From NCBI GenBank assembly GCA_902362975.1, contig CABIYO010000005.1:1-64000 (forward strand): a DNA stretch of 64,000 bases. Reading direction: 5' to 3'. Below, in pieces: positions 6,191-16,868 of the stretch. The translations under genes and the position numbers were made by a program. The notes under the pieces are model-generated. The model searched no databases, was not told where the DNA came from, and worked only from the letters and a program-made list of their open reading frames with translations. Positions within the stretch are counted from its first letter, which is position 1; each line of letters begins with the position of its first letter. This stretch comes from Caryophanales bacterium. GTDB taxonomy: Bacteria; Bacillota; Bacilli; Exiguobacteriales; Exiguobacteriaceae.

Positions 6191-7327
6191 ATGAACTATT
6201 TTGATCATGCTGCGACGACACCGATGCGACCAGAAGTCCTCCAAGCGATGACACCGTACTTTTTAGAGACGTACGGGAACGCATCGAGCATCCACGGAAT
6301 TGGGCGTAACGCCCGGGCGGCGCTCGATTCGTCACGTCGCGTCCTCGCGAAATGGATTGGTGCTTCACCGAACGAAATTGTATTCACGTCAGGTGGGACG
6401 GAGTCGGATAATTATGCTTTGTTCGGTGCGGCATATGCCCATCAAGGAAAAGGCAAACATATCATCACGACGAAAGTGGAACATCACGCCGTTCTTCACG
6501 CGATGGAACAGCTCGAACGTGAGGGCTTCGACGTCACGTATCTCGATGTTGATGTATCGGGAGCTGTCACTGTCGACGCCGTTCGTTCAGCCTTACGGGA
6601 TGACACGATTCTTGTATCGATCATGTATGGCAATAACGAAGTCGGAACGCGCCAGCCGATTCACGAAATTGGTGAGTTGTTACAAGATCACCAGGCGCTC
6701 TTCCATACCGATGCGGTACAAGCGCTTGGTACTGAAGAAATTGATGTGAAGGCGATTCATGTCGATTTATTGTCGGCGTCCGCACATAAAGTGAATGGGC
6801 CAAAAGGTATCGGTTTTCTTTTCATGAAAACAGGTGTAAAATTAGCGTCACGTTCTTTTGGTGGACAACAAGAACGTAAACGTCGAGCCGGCACGGAAAA
6901 TGTTCCGGGTGCCGTTGGATTCCAAAAAGCAGCTGAACTCGTCATGACAGAGCGTGAAGACCGAGTGGCTCTCTATGAGTCGCTCGATCTCGCACTGCGT
7001 CAACGCCTTGACGAACTAGGTGTCACTTATGAGGTGAACGGGTCAAATCGTTTACCACATATCGTGAACTTATACCTTCCTGGAATTGACCTTGAACCTT
7101 TCCTCATCATGATGGATATGCGGGGCATGGCGATTTCAAGCGGAAGTGCCTGCACGGCAGGGTCGGTCGAACCGTCCCATGTATTGTCGGCGATGTACGG
7201 GGATTCTGAGCGGACACGTCAGTCTGTTCGAATCAGTTTTGGCCACGGCAACTCGGTCGAGGATGCGAAACGGCTCGCGGAGCGACTTCAAGAAGTCGTC
7301 TCGACATTTATGAACGGAGTGAGTTAG
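6191..7327 (+). CDS. iscS: Cysteine desulfurase (IscS/NifS type, YrvO-like)
   Basis: 378 residues, a fold-type I PLP enzyme that removes sulfur from cysteine as an enzyme persulfide. SAHKVNGPKG places the PLP lysine at residue 200; EHHAVLHA holds the PLP-stacking histidine; SGSACTAGS supplies the mobile catalytic cysteine at 321. The next gene starts one base after its stop and encodes the tRNA thiolase MnmA, so this desulfurase is most likely its dedicated sulfur donor, as B. subtilis YrvO is for TrmU. It may also feed Fe-S assembly. The ribosome binding site is GAGGTGA. Confidence 0.93.
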   Translation: MNYFDHAATTPMRPEVLQAMTPYFLETYGNASSIHGIGRNARAALDSSRRVLAKWIGASPNEIVFTSGGTESDNYALFGAAYAHQGKGKHIITTKVEHHAVLHAMEQLEREGFDVTYLDVDVSGAVTVDAVRSALRDDTILVSIMYGNNEVGTRQPIHEIGELLQDHQALFHTDAVQALGTEEIDVKAIHVDLLSASAHKVNGPKGIGFLFMKTGVKLASRSFGGQQERKRRAGTENVPGAVGFQKAAELVMTEREDRVALYESLDLALRQRLDELGVTYEVNGSNRLPHIVNLYLPGIDLEPFLIMMDMRGMAISSGSACTAGSVEPSHVLSAMYGDSERTRQSVRISFGHGNSVEDAKRLAERLQEVVSTFMNGVS

Positions 7328-8449
<1,122 letters not shown>

Positions 8450-8459
8450 GGTGATTGAT

Positions 8460-9119
8460 ATGAACGCAAACGAACGAGGCATCCAAGCGATGCAGCAAGG
8501 TGAATTCGAACAGGCAGCCAAACATTTCAACGAGGCGATTGAAGCGAACTCGACGGACCCGACTGGTTTCGTCAACATGGGGACGTTGCTTCAGGCGATC
8601 AACGATTACGATCGTGCCGTCATCTTCTATGACAAAGCGATCGAACTTGATGGTTCGTTCGGTGCCGCGCACTATGCGAAAGGCGCTCTTGCCTATGAAC
8701 TCGAGCAATTGGAGTCAGCAGAGGCGTCGCTTCGCCAAGCGCTCCTTTCTGGGATGGACGATGCCGACCTTCATTTCATGCTCGGCTTGACGTACAAGGC
8801 GATGGGTGACTTCGTTCGCGCGATGCCGCGCCTGCGTGAAGCGAAGAAGCAATCGCCGGAAGACGTGGAAATCACTTTCCAATACGGACTTGCCCTCGCA
8901 CAAAATGAACAGTTAGAAGAGGCGGTCGTCGCGTTAGAAGAGACACTCGACCTCGATGCGAGTCATACGGATGCTCGTTACAACTTGGCAATCGCGTATG
9001 CGTTCTTGGGTAATCAGGAACGGACGTATGCCGAGCTACAACGCGTCTTGGAGATGCAACCAGACCATGAACTCGCACGTGACGCCATCGCGAAGATGGA
9101 TGCACTGCTTGGAAACTGA
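8460..9119 (+). CDS. Tetratricopeptide repeat protein (YrrB-like)
   Basis: 219 residues from ATG 8460, preceded by GAGGTGAT. The sequence is almost wholly TPR units of 34 residues, for example GFVNMGTLLQAINDYDRAVIFYDKAIELD, seen here from the conserved G/Y/A/P positions. About six repeats span residues 1-215. There is no signal peptide or membrane segment, so it is a cytosolic scaffold. The B. subtilis equivalent YrrB sits at the same place between trmU and recD2. The partner is unknown; adjacency hints at sulfur transfer or tRNA modification. Confidence 0.88.
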   Translation: MNANERGIQAMQQGEFEQAAKHFNEAIEANSTDPTGFVNMGTLLQAINDYDRAVIFYDKAIELDGSFGAAHYAKGALAYELEQLESAEASLRQALLSGMDDADLHFMLGLTYKAMGDFVRAMPRLREAKKQSPEDVEITFQYGLALAQNEQLEEAVVALEETLDLDASHTDARYNLAIAYAFLGNQERTYAELQRVLEMQPDHELARDAIAKMDALLGN

Positions 9120-9132
9120 AGCGTATAAAGAC

Positions 9133-9170
9133 GAAAGTGCCATCGCGATTGAGTGATGGCACTTTCTTTA
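9133..9170. terminator. Intrinsic terminator of the cymR-iscS-mnmA-TPR operon
   Basis: GAAAGTGCCATC (9133-9144) pairs perfectly with GATGGCACTTTC (9155-9166), then T-rich sequence. It may also serve the convergent VOC gene. Confidence 0.88.
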
Positions 9171-9180
9171 GTTATCACAA

Positions 9181-9729
9181 TCAAAGTTGCTTCGTTGTGA
9201 TTTTGACGGGTTCTCCGGCAAACTCGCCGTATGCCTCGTCCATATTTTTCGTATACAGTTCGATGATGTTATGGCTCGGGTCTTTAAAGTAGGCCGAGCG
9301 TTCCTTCCCATTCTTCGTCTCATCCTCGTCCCACGTCCGAAGCTTCACAGGAACATCGGTCTCATCTAAGATTTCGAGTGCCTGTTCAAACGACTCCATC
9401 GGAACGAAAAACGCGCAGTGAACATGGACGCCACCTTCATCGTAGAGCGTGTCCCATTCCGTCACGTCTTGTTTCCGGTTCGCATCCTCTTCTTCTGTGA
9501 AGTTCCGTTTTAACCAAAGCCCTAGTCGTGTATTACCTCCAATATAGAGCCACGTTGCCCACGGTTCGTTCGCCTGTTCTTGTGACTCGCTCGGTTCGGC
9601 ATCGTCTCCGACCCATTGTTCGACGACAGGAAGACCTAATTTCTCATGCCAAAAGGCTACAGCTTCGTTCATGTCTGTCACTTCTAACACGAGTTCGCAT
9701 AATCCGCTTACTGGAATTCGTTTGCCCAT
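9181..9729 (-). CDS. VOC (glyoxalase/bleomycin-resistance fold) family protein
   Basis: 182 residues. The reading GLCELVLEVTDMNEAVAFWHEKLGLPVVEQW is the first beta-alpha-beta-beta-beta unit, and the ending YFKDPSHNIIELYTKN carries the typical metal-ligand glutamate. The candidate metal ligand in the second half is HVHCAFFV. The start is the ATG at 9729, 9 bases after GAAGGAGG; a TTG further up overlaps that site. Substrate cannot be told from sequence. It is a lone gene, convergent with the mnmA operon. Confidence 0.8.
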   Translation of the reverse strand: MGKRIPVSGLCELVLEVTDMNEAVAFWHEKLGLPVVEQWVGDDAEPSESQEQANEPWATWLYIGGNTRLGLWLKRNFTEEEDANRKQDVTEWDTLYDEGGVHVHCAFFVPMESFEQALEILDETDVPVKLRTWDEDETKNGKERSAYFKDPSHNIIELYTKNMDEAYGEFAGEPVKITTKQL

Positions 9730-9844
9730 AGATGATTCCTCCTTCAATGTGTCATTCGAACAGTTCCCCGTTTCTTTAAATCAAAAACGCGACTAGCCGT
9801 GTTGAAGTGGGGGAATGACAACCTTTAGAAGGAGGTCGAGTGGC

Positions 9845-10531
9845 TTGCGAAAATTCAGCATGGTCAGCGTGATTCTATTTTTTATTGTCGAATATGTGTG
9901 GTTGAATCAATTATTTGAATCGGTAAATGAACGATTAGCGAACGGGAAATGGACGAATACGATCTTATATCAAGTGGTCGTTGAACCGCGAGGACTCTTA
10001 ACGTTAATCTTCCTTTTATTCGTAGTGCTCCTTGTCGTGGGATGGGCTGTTCACTATGTATACAGTGAGCGAAAGTCTTGGCAACATACATCTGAACATG
10101 TCGGTATTGGTTGGGTCGTTCCATTGATTTTGGCAGTACTCGGATTTCTCATTCCAAACGTGTATGTTCAAGTCGGGATCATACTTCTTCAAGTAACGTT
10201 CATCCCGCTCATCCCATTCATCCATCAGACCGTCCCATTTTGGAAAGTCGTGACGAACTGGTTGATTCAGTTGGCGGTCATCGGACTCGTCTTGTTTGGG
10301 GCGAGTGGGATGCTTGAGGAATCGATTCGCATTGAAAAGACCGAGCTTTTCACAAAACTTGAAGCATATCAGGCGTCTGGGGACTTGGATAGGATTCAGC
10401 GTTTAATGGAAGAGGTGGACCTAGAACAAGTCGAACGTATCTTGGACCGAGTAGACCTCGAACAACTCATTCGTATTTTGGAAGTCGTCGATCTCGACCG
10501 AATCGAGCAAATCTTAAACCTGTTCAATTAG
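9845..10531 (+). CDS. Membrane protein with C-terminal 12-residue repeats, unknown function
   Basis: TTG 9845 is preferred because AGAAGGAGG lies 8 bases upstream; an in-frame ATG at 9815 lacks a good site. That gives 228 residues. Four hydrophobic segments (around FSMVSVILFFIVEYVWL, LLTLIFLLFVVLLVVGW, GWVVPLILAVLGFLI and VTNWLIQLAVIGLVLFG) are followed by a cytosolic-looking tail. The tail is built of about four 12-residue units such as VDLEQVERILDR, VDLEQLIRILEV and VDLDRIEQILNL. I do not recognise the family. It sits alone between the VOC gene and recD2. Confidence 0.7.
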   Translation: MRKFSMVSVILFFIVEYVWLNQLFESVNERLANGKWTNTILYQVVVEPRGLLTLIFLLFVVLLVVGWAVHYVYSERKSWQHTSEHVGIGWVVPLILAVLGFLIPNVYVQVGIILLQVTFIPLIPFIHQTVPFWKVVTNWLIQLAVIGLVLFGASGMLEESIRIEKTELFTKLEAYQASGDLDRIQRLMEEVDLEQVERILDRVDLEQLIRILEVVDLDRIEQILNLFN

Positions 10532-10536
10532 GGCAT

Positions 10537-10566
10537 TTGTTCAATCGATTCATCTCGGGCTATAAT
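10537..10566 (+). promoter_or_regulatory. Promoter of recD2
   Basis: TTGTTC (10537-10542), 18 bases, TATAAT (10561-10566). The -10 box is perfect and the -35 is weak. Confidence 0.5.
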
Positions 10567-10598
10567 GAATGATGGAAAAATAGCTGGAGGTGTCGGAT

Positions 10599-12809
10599 AT
10601 GATGGCAGCACCTTATGAGTTGACTGGAAAAGTCATTCGAGTCCTGTTTCAATCAGAAGAAGAGGCGCATACGATTGCGCTCGTACGTATTAAAGAAAAG
10701 AATTTTGAGACGGACGAGACCGAGATGGTCATCGCTGGCGTCGGAGTCGGCATTGAAAAAGGAGAGACGTATAAGGCGCACGGTCGTCTCGTTGACCATC
10801 CTCGATTTGGGAAACAGATGAAAGCGGATTGGATTCGTCGTGTCGTCCCGATGACGAAACGGGCAGCTGTCCGCTTTTTGACGAACGGGTCTTTCCCTGG
10901 AATCGGTCAAAAGACGGCACAGAAGATTGCGGATTCACTCGGCGACGATTGTATCGACCAAATTGTGAAACATCCGAGCATCCTGTCTGAGGTCGACGGA
11001 TTGAAAGAAAAGCAGGCGCGTGTGATCACCGAACGCCTGAACGTCTTATATGGGGTCGATCAATTGCTTTTATTTCTCGCTCCATTCGACGTAACGCCAC
11101 GTCTCGCCTCAAAAATCCATAAAGAGTATGAAGGACGGGCGATGGAGACGATTGAGAAGAATCCGTATGCGCTCATGTACGATGTACAGGGAATCGGATT
11201 CAAGACGGCGGATGCCATCGCGGCGCACTTCGGGATTCAAGGCATTCACCCCGAACGCATTGCGGCAGCGGTGCTTTACGTGTTAGAACTCGAACAAGGG
11301 AACGGTCATCTCTACGTGACGGCAGAACAACTTGAAGCCGAGATGCCTCGAATTATCGGGGCGGACCCAGGTGAGGCGCTCGTCACGGCGCTCGAGTCGC
11401 TCGCTAAAGAAGAACGTGTCGTCATCGAGGATGGGGTCGTCTATCATCCCCGTGTCTTCCGTGCCGAACGGAAGGCGGCAGAAGAGTTGGCCCGAATCAT
11501 GGCGACATCGACGACAGAGGACGTGGACATGACGACCATCTTTGACGCGATTGGACGTGTCGAGGAGATGTTCTCAATTGAATATGCGACCCAACAACGA
11601 GAAGCCATCGAACTCGCGCTCAAATCGCCGCTCATGGTTCTGACTGGAGGACCGGGTACCGGGAAGACGACGGTCGTCCGAGGGATCATTCATGCACTTA
11701 GTGACGTCTTCGATTGGAAATTAGAACCCGTTCCGAACCAACCGTTCCCGTTCGTCTTGGCCGCACCGACGGGCCGAGCAGCAAAACGTCTCAGTGAGTC
11801 GACAGGTCTACCGGCCTCGACGATCCACCGTCTGTTGAAGTTCGACGGTAGTTCGTTCCAAGTCGATGAGACGAATCCGCTTGTCGGGAAAGTACTCATC
11901 GTCGATGAGGCGTCGATGATTGACATCTTCTTGTTTCGAAGCTTGCTGAAGGCGGTACCGAACGGCATGAAGATCTTGTTCGTCGGAGACCGCGATCAGC
12001 TCCCATCTGTCGGACCGGGGCAAGTACTTGCTGATTTGATGGCGACAGAAGGGATTCCGGTCGTCCGCCTCGACGTCGTCCACCGTCAGGCGTCGGAATC
12101 GAGCATCCTCCGACTTGCCCATTCGTTGAACGCCAAAAAGATGCCAGACGATTTGTTGGCGGCGCTCCCGGACCGGCGATTCTATAAGGCGAATCAGGAG
12201 ACGGCACTTCAAGCGATTTGTCAGATGGCAGAAGCGGCTCTCCGAAAAGGATATTCACCGTTTGATATTCAAGTGCTCGCTCCGACATATCGGGGTGTAT
12301 GTGGAATTGACGGACTGAATGAAGCACTCCAAAACGTATTCAATCCAAAATCAAGTGCCCGTGAAGTGAAGCATGGGACGCGCATTTACCGAAACGGTGA
12401 TAAAGTGCTACAACTCGTCAACAACGCCGAGGAGAACGTCTATAACGGGGATATCGGGGAAATCACAAATATCTTCTACGCGAAGGAAAATGTCGATAAG
12501 GTCGACAAGATTTACATCCGCTTCGACCAGACAGAGGTCGAGTACAACCGTAGTGAATGGGATCAGTTCACCCATGCCTACGCCATCACGATCCATAAGT
12601 CACAAGGTTCCGAGTTCCCAATCGTGCTCATGCCGGTCTTCTTCAACGGAGGATTTCGGTCGTCGCGTAACTTGATTTATACAGCTGTGACCCGGGCGAA
12701 GAAGAGTTTACTGTTGTTCGGGGACGTAAGGGCACTCGAGGCGGCGACACGTGAAGAGGAACCGGTACGACGGACGAAATTGGTCGAGCGCTTAGGAGGG
12801 AAGTCTTGA
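10599..12809 (+). CDS. recD2: RecD2-type ATP-dependent DNA helicase
   Basis: 736 residues from ATG 10599, 8 bases after GGAGG (a GTG at 10590 is part of that site). The N-terminal extension includes helix-hairpin-helix elements (FPGIGQKTAQKIADSLG, and YDVQGIGFKTADAIAAHFG). Walker A GGPGTGKT is at about 350-357, Walker B VLIVDEASMID follows, and motif VI is near the end (THAYAITIHKSQGSEFPIV, YTAVTRAK). The long N-terminal region and absence of RecB/RecC partners define RecD2 (YrrC in B. subtilis), a 5'-3' helicase tied to fork and mismatch repair integrity. Confidence 0.94.
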   Translation: MMAAPYELTGKVIRVLFQSEEEAHTIALVRIKEKNFETDETEMVIAGVGVGIEKGETYKAHGRLVDHPRFGKQMKADWIRRVVPMTKRAAVRFLTNGSFPGIGQKTAQKIADSLGDDCIDQIVKHPSILSEVDGLKEKQARVITERLNVLYGVDQLLLFLAPFDVTPRLASKIHKEYEGRAMETIEKNPYALMYDVQGIGFKTADAIAAHFGIQGIHPERIAAAVLYVLELEQGNGHLYVTAEQLEAEMPRIIGADPGEALVTALESLAKEERVVIEDGVVYHPRVFRAERKAAEELARIMATSTTEDVDMTTIFDAIGRVEEMFSIEYATQQREAIELALKSPLMVLTGGPGTGKTTVVRGIIHALSDVFDWKLEPVPNQPFPFVLAAPTGRAAKRLSESTGLPASTIHRLLKFDGSSFQVDETNPLVGKVLIVDEASMIDIFLFRSLLKAVPNGMKILFVGDRDQLPSVGPGQVLADLMATEGIPVVRLDVVHRQASESSILRLAHSLNAKKMPDDLLAALPDRRFYKANQETALQAICQMAEAALRKGYSPFDIQVLAPTYRGVCGIDGLNEALQNVFNPKSSAREVKHGTRIYRNGDKVLQLVNNAEENVYNGDIGEITNIFYAKENVDKVDKIYIRFDQTEVEYNRSEWDQFTHAYAITIHKSQGSEFPIVLMPVFFNGGFRSSRNLIYTAVTRAKKSLLLFGDVRALEAATREEEPVRRTKLVERLGGKS

Positions 12810-12834
12810 CGTCTTTCCGAACGCGTGTGATAAT
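12806..12834 (+). promoter_or_regulatory. Promoter of the alaS T-box leader
   Basis: TTGACG (12806-12811), 17 bases, GATAAT (12829-12834). The -35 box overlaps the recD2 stop codon. Confidence 0.6.
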
Positions 12835-12840
12835 GACGAA

Positions 12841-13095
12841 TAGACAACTGAAACGATACAGACGATGAAGGAAATGAGTACGTCGTCACCACCTCTACAG
12901 AGACATCTTCCTAGGCTGCGAGAAGATGGAGGTCGGCCGACCGAAGCTATTCTGGAGTCCCCACTCAACCTGGGCGCCTCATCCACGTTAACGGATGTTC
13001 GAGGCACGGTGTTCTACCGTGCGAACGAGGGTGGTACCACGAAGCGATGCTTTCGTCCCTTTCCACAGGGGCAGGCATCGCTTTTTTTCGTTTCG
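12841..13095 (+). promoter_or_regulatory. T-box riboswitch controlling alaS
   Basis: The conserved antiterminator sequence AGGGTGGTACCACG is at 13028-13041. The competing terminator is GCGATGC (13044-13050) with GCATCGC (13075-13081) followed by seven Ts. An AGAGA-type stem I motif occurs near 12899-12903. A candidate specifier codon GCT (alanine) is at 12946-12948 in CCGAAGCTATTC. Uncharged tRNA-Ala would stabilise antitermination and raise alaS expression. The T-box call is firm; the exact specifier position is a best guess. Confidence 0.9.
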
Positions 13096-13119
13096 TTCAG
13101 AAATAAGGAGGAATTGTTC

Positions 13120-15762
13120 ATGAAACCGCTCAAATCATTGACTGGCGCACAAATTCGCCAAATGTACTTAGATTTCTTCAAATCAAAAGGGCACAGCGTG
13201 GAGCCGAGTGCTTCGCTCGTACCGGTTGATGATCCGACTTTGTTGTGGATCAACTCTGGGGTCGCGACATTGAAAAAATACTTTGATGGACGTGTCATCC
13301 CAGCGAACCCACGGATCGTCAACGCTCAAAAATCGATTCGTACGAACGATATCGAAAACGTCGGGAAGACAGCTCGTCACCATACGTTCTTCGAAATGCT
13401 CGGGAACTTCTCAGTCGGTGAATACTTCCGTGAAGAAGCAATCACATGGGGATGGGAACTGTTGACGAGCGACGAATGGTATGGACTCGATCCAGACCGA
13501 CTCTCCGTCACGATTCATCCGGACGATGAAGAGTCAAAACAAATCTGGATGAACCTCGGCATGCCAGCTGACCGCATCATCCCGTTAGAAGATAACTTCT
13601 GGGAAATCGGTGAAGGTCCATCTGGTCCGAACACGGAAATCTTCTTTGACCGTGGTCCAGCATTCGGGGACGACCCGACAGACCCAGAACTTTATCCAGG
13701 TGGGGAGAACGAACGTTATCTTGAAATCTGGAACATCGTGTTCAGCCAATATAACCATGACGGACACGGAAACTATACAGAGCTTCCGCGTAAAAACATT
13801 GATACAGGGATGGGACTCGAACGGATGGCGAGCGTCCTTCAAGACGTACCGACAAACTTCGATACCGACCTCTTCATGCCGATCATTCGTGAAACTGAAA
13901 AAATCAGTGGCGACGTATACCGTCAAGACAGCAGCAAAGACGTTGCCTTCAAAGTCATCGCGGACCACATCCGTACGGTATCGTTCGCAATCGGTGACGG
14001 GGCACTCCCGTCAAACGAAGGACGTGGCTATGTCCTCCGTCGTCTTCTGCGTCGTGCGGTCCGTTATGCGAAGATGCTCGGCATCGAACGTCCGTTCATG
14101 TATGAGCTCGTCGACGTCGTCGGTGACATCATGGTCGACTTCTACCCGCAAGTGAACGAGAAGAAAGATTTCATCAAGAAAGTCATCAAAAACGAGGAAG
14201 AGCGTTTCCACGAGACGTTGAACGACGGACTCGCGATTTTGAACGAAGTCGTAAAAGCACAAAAAGCAGCTGGGTCAAACATCATCAGCGGTCAAGATGC
14301 ATTCCGTCTCTATGACACGTACGGTTTCCCACTCGAATTGACAATCGAATACGCAGAAGACCATCAGATGACGGTCGATGAAGATGGATTCAAAGAAGCG
14401 ATGAATGAGCAGCGTGAACGTGCACGTCAAGCGCGCGCTGATGTGGAATCAATGCAGATTCAGTCGGGAGTACTCGCGGACATCACGATGCCATCGACGT
14501 TCCTTGGTTACAACAATCTTGAAACGAACGCAAAAATCATCAGCTTGATTCACAACGGTGAACTCGTTGACGTCGTTGCTGCCGGAGAAGAGGCACAAGT
14601 GATTCTTGATCAGACGCCATTCTACGCAGAGAGCGGCGGTCAAATCGGTGATAAAGGACAAATCGTCGGAGAAGACTTCCTTCTTCGCGTAAAAGACGTG
14701 TCGAAAGCACCGAACGGACAGAACTTGCATACAGTCACGGTCGAGTCAGGCGTGGCGAAAGCGGAAGTAGCCGTCACGGCCACTGTCGACCAGGCATCGC
14801 GTCAAGCCATCGTTAAAAACCATACGGCGACGCACCTTTTGCATCGTGCACTGAAAGATACGCTCGGGGAGCACGTCAACCAGGCGGGTTCACTCGTGAC
14901 ACCAGACCGACTTCGTTTTGACTTCTCACACTTTGGTCAAGTGACACCTGAAGAGCTTAAATCGATTGAGCGTCAAGTGAACGAGAAAATTTGGGCATCA
15001 ATCGGTGTCGACATCGAAGAGATGAACATTGAGGATGCGAAAGCAAAAGGTGCGATGGCACTCTTCGGCGAGAAGTATGGTGATGTCGTTCGTGTCGTAT
15101 CGGTAGGGGATTACTCGGTTGAACTTTGTGGTGGGATTCACGTCTCCAACACGGCTGAAATCGGACTCTTTAAAATCTTGTCTGAATCAGGGATTGGCGC
15201 TGGTACGCGTCGAATTGAAGCGGTCACGGGAGCTAGCGCATATGAAGTGATGAACCAGCAAATCGAAACGCTCGAAGCGACTGCGAAGTTGTTGAAGACG
15301 AAACCACTTGAAGTTCCTGCACGCGTACAAGCACTTCAAGCTGAAATCAAAGAAGTCGAGCGTGCTGCAGAGTCGCTTAAAGCTAAGCTTGCAAACATCG
15401 AGGCATCTTCATTGATGGATGCGATCGAAACGATTGGCGGCGTCCAATTGATTGCGAAACGCGTCGATGGACAAGACATGGATGCCCTTCGCAGCATGGT
15501 CGACGACTTGAAAGGGAAACTCGGCTCTGCCGTGATTATCCTCGGGTCGGCAAATGGGGAGAAGGTCAACCTCGTCGCAGGTGTGACGAAAGATTTGAAC
15601 GACCGTGGCTTCCATGCCGGAAAACTGATTAAAGAAGTCGCGACACGCTGCGGTGGTGGCGGTGGCGGTCGTCCAGACATGGCACAAGCAGGTGGTCGTG
15701 ATGCAACAAAACTGGACGAAGCATTGAAGTTTGCTTCACATTACGTCGAATCACTGGCATAA
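13120..15762 (+). CDS. alaS: Alanine-tRNA ligase
   Basis: 880 residues from ATG 13120, after AAGGAGGAATTGTTC. Reading further upstream in frame would run through the T-box, so it is excluded. The class II catalytic core is N-terminal ([14 protein letters not shown] start, [20 protein letters not shown]). The editing domain has zinc ligands in HTATHLLH and in [15 protein letters not shown]-terminal coiled coil and a glycine-rich C-Ala domain ([16 protein letters not shown]) complete the family pattern. Length matches the usual 870-880. The order recD2-alaS-ireB-ruvX is as in B. subtilis. Confidence 0.97.
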   Translation: MKPLKSLTGAQIRQMYLDFFKSKGHSVEPSASLVPVDDPTLLWINSGVATLKKYFDGRVIPANPRIVNAQKSIRTNDIENVGKTARHHTFFEMLGNFSVGEYFREEAITWGWELLTSDEWYGLDPDRLSVTIHPDDEESKQIWMNLGMPADRIIPLEDNFWEIGEGPSGPNTEIFFDRGPAFGDDPTDPELYPGGENERYLEIWNIVFSQYNHDGHGNYTELPRKNIDTGMGLERMASVLQDVPTNFDTDLFMPIIRETEKISGDVYRQDSSKDVAFKVIADHIRTVSFAIGDGALPSNEGRGYVLRRLLRRAVRYAKMLGIERPFMYELVDVVGDIMVDFYPQVNEKKDFIKKVIKNEEERFHETLNDGLAILNEVVKAQKAAGSNIISGQDAFRLYDTYGFPLELTIEYAEDHQMTVDEDGFKEAMNEQRERARQARADVESMQIQSGVLADITMPSTFLGYNNLETNAKIISLIHNGELVDVVAAGEEAQVILDQTPFYAESGGQIGDKGQIVGEDFLLRVKDVSKAPNGQNLHTVTVESGVAKAEVAVTATVDQASRQAIVKNHTATHLLHRALKDTLGEHVNQAGSLVTPDRLRFDFSHFGQVTPEELKSIERQVNEKIWASIGVDIEEMNIEDAKAKGAMALFGEKYGDVVRVVSVGDYSVELCGGIHVSNTAEIGLFKILSESGIGAGTRRIEAVTGASAYEVMNQQIETLEATAKLLKTKPLEVPARVQALQAEIKEVERAAESLKAKLANIEASSLMDAIETIGGVQLIAKRVDGQDMDALRSMVDDLKGKLGSAVIILGSANGEKVNLVAGVTKDLNDRGFHAGKLIKEVATRCGGGGGGRPDMAQAGGRDATKLDEALKFASHYVESLA

Positions 15763-15799
15763 TAGAGTGTGAAGTGCAAACGGAAAGAGGTGGATTCTT

Positions 15800-16066
15800 G
15801 TGAGCCAAATGGATCGCACGATGCAATTCAATTTTCCAGAAGATGATCAACGTGCTAACACACGTGAGACGCTGATTACGGTATATCAAGCACTCGAGGA
15901 AAAAGGTTATCAACCGATCAATCAAATCGTGGGATACTTACTGTCAGGTGACCCTGCATACATTCCACGTCATAATGATGCGCGAAACTTGATTCGCAAA
16001 ATTGAACGGGATGAACTTCTCGAAGAGTTGGTCAAATCGTATTTGAACGATCGTAGAGAGGATTAA
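15800..16066 (+). CDS. ireB: IreB family regulatory phosphoprotein (YrzL)
   Basis: 88 residues from GTG 15800, after [30 protein letters not shown] and [20 protein letters not shown] are nearly invariant in this family. In Enterococcus, IreB is phosphorylated by the PASTA kinase IreK on N-terminal threonines and modulates cephalosporin resistance; the N-terminal DRTMQFNF here keeps a threonine. The operon with ruvX is conserved across Firmicutes. Confidence 0.93.
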   Translation: MSQMDRTMQFNFPEDDQRANTRETLITVYQALEEKGYQPINQIVGYLLSGDPAYIPRHNDARNLIRKIERDELLEELVKSYLNDRRED

Positions 16067-16067
16067 T

Positions 16068-16490
16068 ATGAAGCGAGTCATGGGACTCGATGTCGGATCG
16101 AAGACGATTGGTGTCGCGGTGAGTGACCTGATGGGATGGACGGCGCAAGGTGTGGAGACGGTCTACTGGACCGAACCTGACTTTGACGAGGCTGTCCGTC
16201 TCCTTCGTCCGTTTATCGAGCAGTACGATGTGAAAGAAGTCGTCGTCGGTCACCCGAAAAACATGAATGGGACAGTCGGTCCGCGTGGTGAGGCGTCCGA
16301 GGCATTTGCCGAGGCGTTCACAGAACAGACGGGTTTACCTTGCGTGTTGGTGGATGAACGATTAACGACGATGCAAGCGGAACGGATGCTCATTTCAGCA
16401 GATGTCAGTCGCAAAAAGAGAAAAGCGGTCATCGACAAAATGGCGGCCGTGATGATTTTACAAAACTACCTGGATCGTTCCGGGAAATAA
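16068..16490 (+). CDS. ruvX: Putative pre-16S rRNA nuclease / Holliday-junction resolvase-like (YqgF)
   Basis: 140 residues, an RNase H fold. [19 protein letters not shown] carries the first catalytic aspartate, [15 protein letters not shown] the central motif, and [14 protein letters not shown] the ERLTT motif. The YqgF/RuvX family is implicated in 16S rRNA 5'-end maturation and essential in several bacteria. It begins one base after the ireB stop, so the two are probably translationally coupled. Confidence 0.93.
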   Translation: MKRVMGLDVGSKTIGVAVSDLMGWTAQGVETVYWTEPDFDEAVRLLRPFIEQYDVKEVVVGHPKNMNGTVGPRGEASEAFAEAFTEQTGLPCVLVDERLTTMQAERMLISADVSRKKRKAVIDKMAAVMILQNYLDRSGK

Positions 16491-16503
16491 GGAGGAATCT
16501 CTC

Positions 16504-16800
16504 ATGGCAGAAATCCGTCGTGAAGAAGAAATGTACCGTATTCCAGATGAAAATGGAGACGAACATTTATTTGCAGAAATTTTCCGTATGACGAGCGATC
16601 GTTCGAAAAAGACATTTGTCGTACTCGAACCGGTCGGCGCACCAGAGACAGAAGATGAAGATACGATTGAAGTATACGCATTTGAAATTGAAGAACTTGA
16701 AGATGGCGAATTCATCTTGAAGCTCGTCGAAGACGATGAAGATTTCGAAGAGGTCATGGAAGCATTCGACATCGTCAATGACGAAGTCGGTCTAGACTAA
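16504..16800 (+). CDS. DUF1292 domain protein (YrzB-like)
   Basis: 98 residues, strongly acidic, with EDDE clusters and the DUF1292 core (DENGDEHLFAEIF, KKTFVVLEPV, VYAFEIEEL). The family is widespread in Firmicutes, always near ruvX and alaS, with no known function. The ribosome binding site is AAGGAGGAATCT. The start at ATG 16504 is 13 bases after ruvX. Confidence 0.9.
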   Translation: MAEIRREEEMYRIPDENGDEHLFAEIFRMTSDRSKKTFVVLEPVGAPETEDEDTIEVYAFEIEELEDGEFILKLVEDDEDFEEVMEAFDIVNDEVGLD

Positions 16801-16805
16801 ATAGG

Positions 16806-16850
16806 GGACAGGCGGCTGGGGTGCATCCCTCGTCGCCTCTCTTTATAAAA
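16806..16850 (+). terminator. Probable terminator after the DUF1292 gene
   Basis: AGGCGGCTGGGG faces CCCTCGTCGCCT around a short loop with mismatches and wobble pairs, then TCTCTTTATAAAA. It is weaker than the neighbouring terminators, so read-through into mltG is likely. Confidence 0.5.
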
Positions 16851-16868
16851 AGAACAGGGGAGAAATGC

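Noticed and set aside
11690-12327. Minus-strand open frames of 92-143 codons inside recD2
   Set aside because: They overlap one another and a conserved helicase gene and show no initiation signals.
12865-13119. N-terminal extension of AlaRS by 85 residues
   Set aside because: The extension is the T-box leader RNA; the conserved protein start and ribosome binding site are at 13120.
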